From positions 899,501 through 963,500 of the forward strand of contig NC_132983.1 in the NCBI RefSeq assembly GCF_047496725.1: a DNA stretch of 64,000 bases. Direction: 5' to 3'. Positions 44,417 through 57,555 of the stretch are shown here, piece by piece (the first letter of the stretch is position 1; every line of letters starts with the position of its first letter). The translations under genes were made by a program, and so were the position numbers. Source of the stretch: Anoplolepis gracilipes (taxonomy: Eukaryota > Arthropoda > Insecta > Hymenoptera > Formicidae). Below the pieces are notes generated by a model. That model did not search any database. It was not told the DNA's origin and saw only the letters and a list, made by a program, of their open reading frames with translations.

Positions 44417-47400
44417 AAATATATGTATAAATATATATATATATATATATATAAATTAATATATAAAAGTTGGCGGTAAAAACATGTTATACATGTGTGC
44501 ACATACAAGTGAATATTTAGAAAACTTCAAGAACGCATATGCTACGTTGTCTGACTCTGCCTTAAAATAATTATAAATGTGTTTCTTTCTTCTCTTTAGT
44601 AATATTTAAAGCGGCATAATTACTTCATGCAACATGCTTAATTATTATTCTTCGATTTCATAGATATCTTTTATTCTGTAAATTATTTTCATTATTCCAT
44701 TAATCTGACTAAAAAATAGATTAATTATTTTTTTTTTCTTTTTTTTTTTTTATTTTCTACAGACTGACCATCAGGATTATTGTGAAGTATGTCAGCAAGG
44801 CGGAGAGATTATATTGTGCGACACATGTCCCAGAGCGTATCATTTAGTGTGCCTAGAGCCTGAATTGGAGGAAACACCTGAAGGGAAATGGAGTTGTGCT
44901 CATTGCGAAGGAGAAGGTATTGCAGGTATTCGTGTCCTCCCAGCATACCAGCCTGATTTTCCTTGCTCCTGTCTAAATAAATCCTGCAACTACTTATCAT
45001 TCAGTGGTATATAACTATATTTGTATCGTCAGGCCCAGCAGAAGATGATGACGAACATATGGAGTTCTGTAGAGTGTGTAAAGATGGTGGAGAATTATTA
45101 TGCTGTGACAGTTGTACAAGCGCATATCATACACATTGCCTGAATCCACCTTTGTCGGAGATTCCTGATGGCGATTGGAAATGTCCTAGATGTTCTTGCC
45201 CACCTCTAAAAGGGGGGAGAGGTATGTTATTTATTAACAAAATATATCTCTTTAATAATGTTAAGAAAATATATAATATAGAATTCATTTTAATAATTTA
45301 AACGTTTTTTTTTTAATTCTAATTTTTATTAGTCGCAAAAATATTAACCTGGAGATGGAAAGAATGTTCGGATACGCCTTCGGAGGAACCTTCTACAAGC
45401 AAGGCTGCGCCAAAGCAAAGAAAAATGCGTGAATTTTTCGTCAAGTGGGCGGATATGTCTTACTGGCACTGCGACTGGATAACCGAATTGCAACTTGATG
45501 TTTTTCATCCACTTATGTACAGGTAAGAAATTCTTTCAGCAAAGATATCACTCGTCCAATTTTATACATAGATATATGTGTAATTACAATATATGAAATT
45601 TTATGTGTTTAGAAATTATTATCGTAAATATGACATGGACGAACCGCCGAAATTGGAGGAACCGTTAGATGAGAGCGACACACGCGTGAAGCGTTTAAAA
45701 GAACAGGACGGTGCCACTAACAGGGACGACTACAATTTGGAGGAACGTTTCTACCGTTATGGCGTGCGTCCAGAATGGCTGGTGGTTCATAGAGTGATCA
45801 ATCATAAAACGCAAAGAGATAGCAAGCTGATGTATCTCGTGAAGTGGAGAGAACTCGGTTATGACCAGGCGACATGGGAACACGAACGCGTGGATATCCC
45901 CGGCTTGAAACAGGCCATAGATTATTACATGGATCTAAGAGCTGCAAACGGTTGCGATACTAATTCTTCACGTAAAGGGAAAAAGGGTAGGAAAAGATTA
46001 TTAGATTAAATTTTGTTACTCGCACATGAGATGTGTCTTGTGCTCTTGTAAAAGAAATGAAATGCAATTCTAGGTAAAGGAAAGAAATCAAAAACGCGTG
46101 AGCTGATCGATGACGAGGAAAGGACTCCAAAACGATACACGCCACCACCAGATAAGCCAACGACGGATCTCAAGAAGAAATACGAGAGACAACCAGAGTA
46201 TTTGGACCAAACCGGGATGCAATTACATCCCTACCAATTAGAAGTAAGCATCAAGAATAGATACAGAAATTTTATTTTTTAGAGTTTCTACGTTCTCGTT
46301 CTACAGCTTTACAATTTCAATTTATAGGGCTTAAACTGGTTGAGATATTCATGGGGCCAGGGCATAGACACAATCTTGGCCGACGAAATGGGTCTGGGAA
46401 AAACTATCCAGACTATAACATTCTTGTATTCTTTGTATAAGGAAGGCCACTGTAAAGGGCCCTTCCTAGTCTCCGTTCCCTTGTCGACTATCATTAATTG
46501 GGAACGTGAATTTGAAACTTGGGCACCTGACTTTTATTGTGTTACTTATGTTGGTTAGTATCAATATTTTTTTTAATAATAATTTTTAATGTATTTAATA
46601 GTTGATGATAAAATATAATTTTCCCTTATAGGCGACAAAGATAGCCGTATCGTGATTCGAGAAAATGAATTGACATTCGAAGAAGGTGCTGTGCGTAGCG
46701 GACGCGCTTCTAAAATCCGCTCATCATCAATCAAGTTTAATGTTTTGCTTACTAGCTATGAACTTATCTCCATAGACTCAGCATGTTTAGGCTCTATTGA
46801 TTGGGCTGTTTTAGTCGTGGACGAAGCTCATAGACTGAAGTCTAATCAATCCAAATTCTTCAGATTATTAGCTTCTTACAATATTGCATATAAACTTTTA
46901 CTGACGGGTACACCACTGCAGAATAATTTGGAGGAACTGTTCCACTTATTAAATTTCTTATGTCGCGACAAATTCAATGATCTGGCGGCATTTCAAAACG
47001 AATTTGCTGATATTTCAAAGGAAGAGCAAGTTAAGAAGTTACACGAGATGCTTGGTCCACATATGCTGAGGAGATTAAAAGCTGATGTATTGAAGGTTGG
47101 TAGCTTTTCTGTATAAATTGTGTAATATATTTGTGCAATTTAAACCATTTTATCATTTTTCATGAAATTATTAAAATTTTAGAAATATAAATATTTTAAA
47201 AACGATTTATTTACATCTCCAGATATAATTATATATTTCTTAATTAATGTATTATGTTAATGTTACAACAAACATGTATTTTTTTCTTTTACAGAACATG
47301 CCGAGTAAATCCGAATTTATTGTACGTGTCGAATTATCGCCGATGCAGAAGAAATACTATAAATACATATTGACAAGAAACTTTGAAGCTCTCAATCCGA

Positions 47401-49232
47401 AAGGAGGTGGTCAACAAGTATCATTACTAAATATAATGATGGATCTCAAGAAATGCTGTAATCATCCGTATTTGTTCCCTGCCGCGTCACAAGAAGCGCC
47501 GACCGGACCGAATGGAAGTTATGAAACTTCAGCATTGATTAAAGCAGCTGGAAAATTAGTTTTGTTAAGCAAAATGCTCAAGAAATTGCGAGACGATGGA
47601 CATCGAGTCCTTATATTTTCTCAAATGACCAAGATGTTGGATATTCTTGAGGATTATTTGGAAGGTGAAGGATACAAATATGAAAGAATAGACGGTAATA
47701 TAACGGGTTCGCAACGTCAAGAGGCTATTGATAGATTTAACGCTCCAGGTAAATATTTTCAAGATTAGTTTATATATACATAATTATTCACAATCGTTTT
47801 GTATAAGATTATATCTTTTTTCTCTTAAATTTGAAAATAAATTTTTTATGTCCTTTGCCTATTATTTTTATTATATATAAAATAAAATAAAAGGAAGGAA
47901 AAAGACTTCTTAATCAAAATTTTATTTGTAGGTGCACAGCAATTTGTTTTCTTGCTTTCTACACGTGCTGGTGGTTTAGGTATCAATTTAGCGACAGCTG
48001 ATACTGTGATTATTTATGATTCTGATTGGAATCCGCACAACGACATCCAAGCATTTAGCAGAGCTCACAGGATAGGCCAGGCCAACAAAGTTATGATTTA
48101 CAGATTCGTCACGCGTAACTCTGTAGAAGAAAGAGTAACGCAAGTAGCCAAACGCAAAATGATGCTCACTCATTTAGTCGTACGACCAGGCATGGGCGGC
48201 AAAGGCGCCAACTTTAGTAAACAGGAACTCGACGATATCTTACGTTTCGGTAAGCTCCTATTAATCTATAAGTTATATGCAGTTATAAGATGTATGTAAT
48301 TGAAAATATTTACTGCCAAATTCTTTCAATTTTATTATAAATTATTAATTATGATAAATTCAACGGTGCATTTGTTTTATGTTAGGTACGGAGGAATTGT
48401 TCAAAGAAGAAGAAGGCAAGGAAGACGAAGCTATACATTATGATGACAAAGCTGTTGCCGAGTTGTTAGATAGAAGCAAGGAGGGTATCGAACAGAAAGA
48501 GAATTGGGCCAATGAGTACTTAAGTTCTTTCAAAGTTGCCTCGTATGTGACAAAGGAAGGTGAGACGGAGGAAGAGGCGGATACTGAAATAATAAAACAA
48601 GAAGCGGAAAATACAGATCCGGCATATTGGATTAAACTGCTTAGACACCATTATGAACAGCAGCAGGAGGACATCGCTAGAACACTCGGGAAAGGTAAAT
48701 TTGCATTGATGTATAAAAATATATCTTTGAATAATATTGATATACGAAAGACACACGAATGTTTGTACATATCGAATTAATCACAGGTAAACGAGTCCGA
48801 AAACAAGTTAATTACACTGACGGTGGTGTAACCGGCGATCAAGGCGCTAGAGATGACCAACCATGGCAGGAAAATCTGTCAGATTATAATAGTGACTTTA
48901 GTGCGCCTAGCGATGACGATAAAGAGGACGACGATTTCGATGAGAAAGGAGACGGAGATCTATTGTCTCGTAGAAGCAGACGAAGATTGGAGAGACGTGA
49001 CGAAAAGGACAGACCTTTGCCGCCTCTACTTGCCAGAGTAAATGGAAATATCGAAGTTAGTATTTAAAAAAAATATATATCCTATACATGCTCTTTTTAT
49101 CATATTTAATTTATGAGTTTCTTCAGATATAAAAATTTGAAAAACCTCAAGAAAGAGATTCTTAGAATAAAATATTATACCGAAATAAGTTTCATTTTAA
49201 AGAGATATACATATTACAATTATTTTGTATAC

Positions 49233-49274
<42 letters not shown>

Positions 49275-51950
49275 CACAGGTACTAGGTTTTAACGCTAGA
49301 CAACGGAAAGCATTCCTCAATGCAATTATGCGCTATGGGATGCCACCACAAGACGCTTTCAATTCTCAATGGTAAGTTGTTTATTATATCATATCATTAC
49401 TATCACGATACATTTGTGTTTTATAGAATCGAATTGTAATTTTTTATTATATTTTGTATGAATATTTATTATATGAGTACTATGTACGTATTAATTTATT
49501 ACAACATTACAATGAAATAGATGTAATAGTCTGTTTTTTTTTTTTTTTTTTTTTTTTTTGTATTGTGTTTAACTTCATTAGTACTTTTATAAATAATACA
49601 ATTTTCTATCTAACATTCTCTATCATTCAGGTTGGTACGTGACTTGCGTGGCAAATCTGAGAAGAATTTCAAAGCATATGTTTCGCTCTTTATGCGACAT
49701 CTCTGCGAACCAGGTGCTGATAATGCGGAAACATTTGCCGACGGTGTTCCGAGAGAAGGTCTCAGTCGACAGCATGTACTAACGAGAATCGGCGTGATGT
49801 CCTTGATTAGGAAGAAGGTATCGATTGCACGATGAAGCGCCATTCCTTTATTCATTGTGTTAAAAGCATAAGATACAGGATATGTTGTTTGCAGGTTCAA
49901 GAATTTGAACACATCAATGGCTATTATTCGATGCCAGAAATGATACGCAAACCAGTGGAACCTGTAAAAGTGGAAGGAGTTGGAGATGCAGCGACTGGTA
50001 CTAGTAGTACCAGTGCTACACCGGCTACCTCAAATGCTCCCAGTCCTAGCCCTGCTGCTACACCTACTCCTACTTCGACTTCTGGTACGAATAACGAGAC
50101 TAACAAGACAAATTCCGATTCTTCAGAAGCTAAAGAAAATCGAGACGAATCTAAGGATAAAGAAGTTAGTATCCAATTTTGCTGTAAAATATTTATTTAC
50201 TCAAAAAAGCAAATCTTAATCTTATCAGTTACCATTCTTGTAAGCATATATTAACAGATAATCATCGTTTATTTTAGAGTGGAGATGCGAAAGATTCGAA
50301 AGAAGATTCGAAAAAAGAGGACGATGAAGCGAACTCTGAGAAAGATAAAGAAAAAGAAGATGTCAAAAAAGAGGAAAAGGATGCCGAAACGGATACTGCA
50401 GATAAGGAGAAGGACAAGTCTGATACGAAGGATGAGAAAACTGTAACAAAGCATGATGATAAGTCAGAAAATAGTGAAAATAAGATGAAATCGGAACCGG
50501 AAGAAGATGTCGTTATTGTCAAGGATGATGAGGAAGAAGTTGAGAAGAAAGAGGTATTTATTCACGTGGGTGAAGAAACATGCATTTTTTCACCAACTTA
50601 ATTTACATTTTTTTTTTATAGGAAAAAGACAAAGAGAAAGATGTAAAGGACTGTGATGCAGATATAGTAAAGCCTAAGCGTAAGTTTATGTTTAATATAG
50701 CCGATGGTGGATTCACGGAGTTACATACGCTTTGGCTGAACGAAGAGAAGGCTGCTGTGCCGGGTCGCGAATATGATATCTGGCATCGTCGACATGATTA
50801 TTGGCTTCTAGCTGGTATCGTCACTCACGGTTACGGGCGCTGGCAAGATATACAAAACGATATTCGGTAATATAGAAACTTTCCGAAAACAAATAATGTC
50901 TCCAATAACTAATAATTACACTATTGCTTCAATTCTTATTACTTATATTTCTTAGTGTTAAAAATATTGAGATGGCATTTTATTTCTATAATTCCAAATC
51001 GCAGAATAATATTAAATTTAGTTTCAAGATTATAATGTCCATTCATAATTTCTTTCATTTAATGTTCCTTATATTAATAATTTCTTTCGTTTCTAATTGT
51101 ACTCGATTATTGTATTTATTGTAGATTTGCCATTATCAACGAACCATTTAAGATGGACATGGGAAAAGGCAACTTTTTGGAAATAAAAAATAAATTCCTG
51201 GCAAGGCGTTTCAAACTCTTAGAACAAGCATTAGTAATAGAAGAACAGTTGAGGCGAGCCGCCTACCTAAATCTTACGCAAGATCCTAATCATCCTGCAA
51301 TGAGTCTTAATGCGCGTTTTGCTGAAGTGGAATGTCTTGCCGAATCCCATCAGCATCTTAGCAAAGAGAGTCTTGCTGGTAATAAACCGGCGAATGCTGT
51401 GCTGCATAAGGTTAGTTCGATTAATCCGTAAATTGTTACATTTTCAAAACAAATGTTCTCAAAATGCAAAGATCTAGCGAATAAAAAAATGTGTGAATGT
51501 GCGAACTTGTATTTCGATAGGTGTTAAATCAGTTGGAGGAGTTGTTATCCGATATGAAATCGGATGTTAGTCGCTTACCGGCGACACTGGCTCGCATTCC
51601 ACCAGTTGCTCAGAGACTCCAGATGTCCGAGAGATCTATACTGAGCCGACTAGCGGCGACGGCACCTGGTGGTAGCACTTCTCAGACGGGCCAAGCCGCG
51701 TTGCTGGCACAACAATTCCCGGCCGGTTTCTCCGGAGGACAGTTACCGGCCACCTTCGCGGGTGCAGCTAATTTCGGGAACTTCCGACCACAATACTCAG
51801 TACCCGGGCAACCACCGCAAGGTTTTACAGGTTTGTGATATGTTTATAATAATGGTAAATAGAATGTTTGTAATTACAAAGATATACAAATAAGAAAATA
51901 ATTAATGATTGTTTGACTACGAATTTTTAATTTTCTTATTTACAGCCTGA
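40436..51950 (+). CDS. Mi-2: Chromodomain helicase Mi-2 (CHD3/4/5 class)
   Basis: Nucleosome-remodelling ATPase of NuRD and dMec complexes. 25 coding exons, first 40436-40472, then 42504-42592, 42776-42898, 43013-43312, 43444-43737, 43822-44073, 44763-44925, 45033-45221, 45333-45522, 45613-45986, 46074-46243, 46328-46553, 46632-47095, 47295-47748, 47932-48249, 48386-48694, 48787-49055, 49280-49371, 49631-49817, 49895-50164, 50278-50553, 50622-50866, 51125-51410, 51521-51830 and 51946-51950. Phases close to about 1963 aa. Domains in order: CHDNT (VCNTFGLTDVQIDYSD, about 155), two PHD fingers (about 367-480), tandem chromodomains, SNF2 helicase with LADEMGLGKTIQT (about 745), VVDEAHRLKS, and RAGGLGINLA...AHRIGQ, then the CHD C-terminal block (HTLWLNEEKAAVPGREYDIW). 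An alternative exon-7 donor at 44916 would remove three residues. Confidence 0.97.
41288..41316. repeat. Poly-T tract in Mi-2 intron 1
   Basis: About 29 consecutive T, preceded by a GA repeat (41264-41279). Intron 1 also has poly-T at 41846-41871 and (TA)n at 42260-42297. Confidence 0.9.
42260..42318. repeat. (TA)n and TGTA microsatellite, Mi-2 intron 1
   Basis: Alternating TA followed by GTATGTATGTATG. Confidence 0.9.
44373..44453. repeat. (TA)n microsatellite, Mi-2 intron 6
   Basis: Two TA tracts separated by ATGTATAAATATATGTATAA. Confidence 0.9.
49535..49559. repeat. Poly-T tract, Mi-2 intron 18
   Basis: About 25 consecutive T. Confidence 0.9.
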
Positions 51951-53430
51951 ATATTAAGTGCTGAAACACAATGGCTCAAACAAGGACTACAAATAGCGCA
52001 AATCGAGCTGTCCCGCGAGAGAATCGTTTTGCGCTATAATATTATTTTTCGTAAATTGCAGTTTTTAGCTGAATTTTTCTAGAAAAAGAATACGAGGCGA
52101 TTTCCAAACGCGTAAAAACATAATACTTTATAAATTACGAGTTACATTCTGTATTTATTATGTGTACATTTGGCATCTAGATTCAAGAGTTCACATTCTT
52201 TGTATTTATACATACGTTCTCTACACCTAGGAAATGATATAGGCTATTTTCTTAAGTTTCTCCTTTAAGGACATGATTTATACATCTCGTTTAGCTTTTA
52301 ACGTATCGCACACGTAAGAGTACCGGAGTACGTTATTTACTTAAGTCTATTTAAGACCTTTTAATTCAATGCAAATCTCCATGTCGTTACCTTTACGGTG
52401 CGCTAATTCAAATAATTTGTCACTTGTGTGTGTAATTTATTTATGTCAAATTTTTGCGACAATAGATTACGTGTAAGTGCGGTAAATTTTTACAACATTC
52501 ACACACGGTACTTTAAGGGTTACGGTTTATTTCAATTTGTACGTTCATTGCAAGTGAACAGCAATCAGATTAGGTCAAGACTGACATTTGACAAGTAACT
52601 GAGGGAACCTTACTGCGTAATATACACTATCGTAATGCATGGGTTGTATAATATTTCGATACAATGCAGATCGTATTTTTCCTGTTTCCATTATTTTATA
52701 TATTTGTTAGGATAATTTAAAGAATTATTTCGTGCTTTTGATAAGAAAGAAGGAACGACGGTTGCCAAAAATAAATTTAAAAATATTTTTTTTTTTTATT
52801 TGAGTGCGTTTTTATTGTATAAGAAAAAGAGCGAGTGATTTTTATTCTCTTTTGAATGAACAGATTTGCTTTATATTAAAATCAGACTCCATGCAACATG
52901 GTATTGTGCATTTTGTTGGCGTTTGTATAGTTTGAAAATTAAATATAAAAGCTGATATAGATGCATGACTTTGATATCTTTGTACATAATATTAGATCAT
53001 CATATTTATAAAAGAAATCATTCGATAATATACACGATTAACAATCTACTAACTTGTAAATTTGAGAGACACCAGTTGTGCCCCATGCATTACCATAGAG
53101 TAAACTAATGCGATCGTATAACAAAATATCGACGATCTTAAATAAGCATACGCGTGTGTCGTTCAATCTTTTCTACCCCGTTTCAAAACTATAGAGAGAA
53201 CCATTATACTTTCTCGTTAATAAACTTGCCAAATCATTGCTTTTGGCATAGTTAAGTTTCTAAGATTAGGTTTTAGAGTCTAGTTATGGAATTTGGAGGA
53301 CGATTTGAAATACGCGAAATGGAGCGAATGGAATATTATTAAAAAGACAAAAAAAAAAGAATCGGTTTGTGTATGTATTAGATTTACTGGAATAAATTAA
53401 TAATAATTAAAAGTGTTCGTTTACTAACGA
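51951..53430 (+). other. Probable long 3'UTR of Mi-2
   Basis: About 1.5 kb after the Mi-2 stop with moderate AT content, few repeats and several AATAAA-like sequences, the last near 53391. No ORF of note. Extent of the UTR is inference. Confidence 0.4.
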
Positions 53431-53501
53431 ATTGTACCTTTTAGAAATATATGTAATAAGAATTTTTATTTATAATAATACTATTTATTTTAATATTCAA
53501 T

Positions 53502-53504
<3 letters not shown>

Positions 53505-53543
<39 letters not shown>
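53505..53543. repeat. (CA/TA)n microsatellite
   Basis: ACACACACATATATA-type tract of about 40 bp. Confidence 0.9.
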
Positions 53544-53548
<5 letters not shown>

Positions 53549-55019
53549 CAAATACTTTTCGGTTATAAGTTATATATATATTTCATTGTTATGTATTTAA
53601 TTAAAAATTTTCATGTTTGATATATATATCCTTTTAATTTTAGAAATTTAATTAAATCTATTAAAATTACTTTCACCAAAATAGATAAAATAAAAAAATT
53701 GCAAATTTTAGTTTTTATAGTATCAAAATAATTAAAAAAATTAATACAATAATTGTGACTGTGCGTACTTTTTTGACAATAACAAATTTATATTAATCTA
53801 TAAATTATATTATTAGCCGAAGATATTTTATTATTGGCTCTCACGTTCAAAATATCGTTTATTTAACATTCGCGATGGTTTGTGGCATGGAATTGATAAA
53901 AATAAATATAACAATCCTTACGGAGGACGAAGACAGAACAGAGGACGATGACAGAAAGAGAAGGTGGGGCTGATACAGAGAACGGGCAAACTAGATTCAT
54001 TAGCACGGCGTCAGTGCAGCTGCGGCCAGGTCGAAACCTCATCGGTTCTCTGTATTCTCGGTTTAGTGGTTTCCGGCGAGTAATTATTGCCTGAAATCAG
54101 TGTTGCCCGAAATTTCCCTCTCTCTTTCTCTTCGAAAGGGCGATGAAGATCCGCTGTTGAAAGACCGCCGGGGAATAAAGCGGTAACAAAGAACGTCGAT
54201 TTCCTTCGTTCTTGATGAACCCATTAACCCTTCGTTGCGTGTTTCGGATGTTGCAAATTTAGGCCGGTCTCTGACTATATATACATAAATGATATATAAT
54301 CGAGAGAATCCTCTTTTCCGAAGATATTATTATTGATTAAAAATATTGGCTCGCTTGTTGGAAATATATCCCGGCTCTTTGAAAACTACCAGAGGGCTAT
54401 GATATAGATAAATTTATGTATTATATATAGGATCACACTCTCACATAATATTTAGGACAATCTCTTTTGAAGCAAAAGGGTTCTTTTTGGGAGAATCTGT
54501 TACTCTTCTGTTATTTTAATAATTTTTCTATCATCGTTAATTATGGTTACATATTTATATAATTTTCTTTTTTTTGTGCACAATCATTATATAAGTTGCA
54601 ATCCAAAAGATTAGCCTAGTTTCTTATGGAAGAGCTGGGGATTCGCAGTTTTTCGGGCCTCTGATAAACAGCATTGATGGGACACGTGGCTAGAATTGTA
54701 GAGCATCAAAAGAGGAGTAAAAATTTCCACAGGGCACGACCTTGTAGAATGAGTCGCCTGAGTACTAGGACTGTCCAAAGTTCCTATTATGATCACTCTA
54801 CTAGTCTTGTCTGATTTCTCTGCATCCAGACTTCAATTAGGCAATTAAAATCTTTTGTTTTATTTTGTGTACTTCGTGAATACCCCTTTGCATTAATAAA
54901 AGAATTAAATGAGTTTAATAGGAATCCCGTTTTATACACGCATACACACATAGATCGGTATCATTAGTACCGCGACTAATTATGCTACGTGACTAACTAT
55001 AAGGGTTAACAACGTCGGC

Positions 55020-55735
55020 TGGACAGACCGCGGGAGGAGGCGGGGGGGGAGGTACTGGAAAAGCGACTGGAAGAGAGCCTCCCTTTCCCTTCCCCGCGCC
55101 TACGGTCGGGCTTTGGTCGACGGTCAACCTATAGGCGTTGCCGCAGCGTGTGCTGGGAACGATTCGCGCGGCTCTAGCTGATTAATTAGAACCCTCTACT
55201 ATCTCTCTCTCTCTCTCTCTCTCTCTTCCGGCCGAGCCATCGTCAAGGGAACTCGATGTAATTACGGGCATCGGCGCTGCGTATAGTCCGGGGGAGGCGA
55301 AGGGGGGTGAGAGGGTGGCGAGCAAGGGGATGAGATAGGGAGGAGAGATGCAAAATGACTGCGCGGGTTGGCCGGGAGGGGTGGCACCGAAAAGCACAGT
55401 AGTGGTTCACGTGGTAGTTACCGATGCGGAGAGGATAGGATATGGTCGGGATGGATATAGTCCGGATGCGGACGGGTTAGGATGGTCGGGAAAAGCCCTC
55501 CCTCCCCTCCCCCTCCCTCTCCCCCTCCCCTTCCCCCCGGTGGAGAGAGAGAAGGCGGTGGAGTTCGACAAACTGGATTCATTACGCCGCGGAAGGAGAT
55601 GTAGCGGCGGTGGTAGGAAAGGGGGGTTGGCGAGGGACAAGGGGGTGGATGCAGAAGCGCGCGGAGAGTTGGAAAAGAGAGGGACGCGCGAAGGGAGGTG
55701 GCGAGCGAACCACCACCGGCGAAAGGGATGAAGAG
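55020..55735. other. GC-rich polypurine/polypyrimidine segment
   Basis: Long G-rich blocks (for example GGGGGGGGAGG at about 55044, and the G runs at 55288-55330 and 55618-55660) and a C-rich block at 55498-55540. Strand-asymmetric purine content against an AT-rich background. Could be a CpG promoter of an unseen gene. Confidence 0.45.
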
Positions 55736-57198
55736 GTAAAATTCATCTTCCCGTCAAGCTCGATTTTTGATTCGCGATCTTTCGATCGCTGTTTGATTTG
55801 CTTTTTTTTTTTTTTTTTTTTTCTTTTTCCAATTTTTCTTCTCCCAAAGAGAAAGTTTCTTCGGGACACGATCATATGTTTATCTTTTTTTCTGCCGATC
55901 GCTGGCGTTAGATATATTGTTCACATATATGGGAGATGTCTAAAATATATATTACTTTGTCATCTCTTTTTTTTTATGTGGAATAATTTTGTATACTTTT
56001 AAGCTCACTTTTAAAGCGTCCTGCCGTGAAACGCGGAGATTGATTTTGATGCAAATATTTGATTTAATGTTTGGGGCAAATTACAGACAATTTATATTTC
56101 GTGATTATACACATACGTGGAGAAAGATTAAAATAACGTATTTTTAACACTTATTGGACATTCGTTTGAAAAACTCAAATTCAATATTAGGATAAATTTG
56201 ACGCTGTCAGGTAAATTAAGAGGCTAATTAAAGTTTTATCAGTAAAATTGGACAAAGTAAGTTTTTATAGTTTGATGTATTTTAATGCCATTAGAATCAT
56301 TAAATTCGTTTTGGTTTTGTGTGAGAAACTTCTTAAGATTCTTTTTTCAATTTTTAATAAGAAAGGTGTCAAATCGACTAACGTCCGATGAGTAATTAAT
56401 ATAATTAAATTAGTCCATGTATTTAAATATATATTATATTTTTTTCGGGTTTTAAAGAGGTGCTTTTTATTACAAAATAGATGGCCATTTTAGGAACAGC
56501 TTATATATATATGCATATATAATATTCGATTGAAAAGTAAATGGTAGATTAATTTGGCGAACTTGTGTAGAATTCCAAATATTTTGCGTGAGAAATTCTG
56601 CGAGGAAATTTCTTCACCGCAACCACATCCTGAGTATTACCAGGAAGATTTCCAGTTAATTTACTTTCTATTGGGCTGGCCGGTTTCTCGTTGCCCATCT
56701 CTTTAATATGTCGATCTTCCTCCTCATCATCCCCTCAATCGATTTCCTTCTCCTTCTGTCTCTCTATATTTCTTGCTTCTCCGTTTCCTTCTGCAACCCA
56801 ACCCTTCTATGGTCCTTATTTATTCGCGTCTCTTCCCACCATTATAGTGTCTATTACGATTTCCGATGCTTCCGTTTTCGATTTTTTTTTCGCAAAAAAC
56901 CGTCTGAAAAATATCGCTTGTTATCCTAAATCTTTTATATTTATACACTTTTGTGTTGCATATTTCTGCTCTATTGTAATACATATCATTTTTTAGAAAA
57001 AATAAAATTGAAAGAAATAAAAAATATATAATTATATAAAAGAGAATAAATTGTCCACACATAATTATACATACATATATATTTTTTTATCATTTTTTCA
57101 AATTTCATTAAAAAAACACAATATAAAATAATTATTATTCTTTTCACTATTTTTCAATTATTTTCTTATTACTTCTCCTATATATATAAACATATTTT

Positions 57199-57477
57199 AT
57201 ATCCTAGACAGCACATAATATTTATAAAATACTTATAATAATTATTTAAATATTTTATATATATTTTTAAGATTTTATACTGAATAGATCATAAATCTTT
57301 ATCATAAATATCCTAGCAAATATTATGAGAAATGTTTACAAAATAATTATTATAAATATTTATTTTTTTTAGTTATCGTAATTATTATATAAAATATTTC
57401 ATATTTTCTATATTTTAAAAATATATCGAATAAAGATTTTTATAAAATATGTATAGAATATTTATGTAATATTAAAA

Positions 57478-57520
<43 letters not shown>

Positions 57521-57555
57521 CATAAATATATATCACATTATGTGCTGTCTGGGAT
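57199..57555. mobile_element. Nonautonomous element with ATATCC(T/C)AGACAGCACATAAT terminal repeats
   Basis: ATATCCTAGACAGCACATAA at the left end and TTATGTGCTGTCTGGGATAT at the right are inverted with one mismatch. The interior is almost pure A/T with a (TA)n core at 57481-57517 and no ORF. MITE-like. Confidence 0.75.

Noticed and set aside
54611..54796. 61-aa minus-strand ORF
   Set aside because: No similarity I can recognise and no neighbouring exons.
55348..56002. ORFs of about 97-130 aa on both strands in the GC-rich island
   Set aside because: Low-complexity Gly/Arg/Pro translations with no domain; GC-rich DNA keeps frames open by chance.
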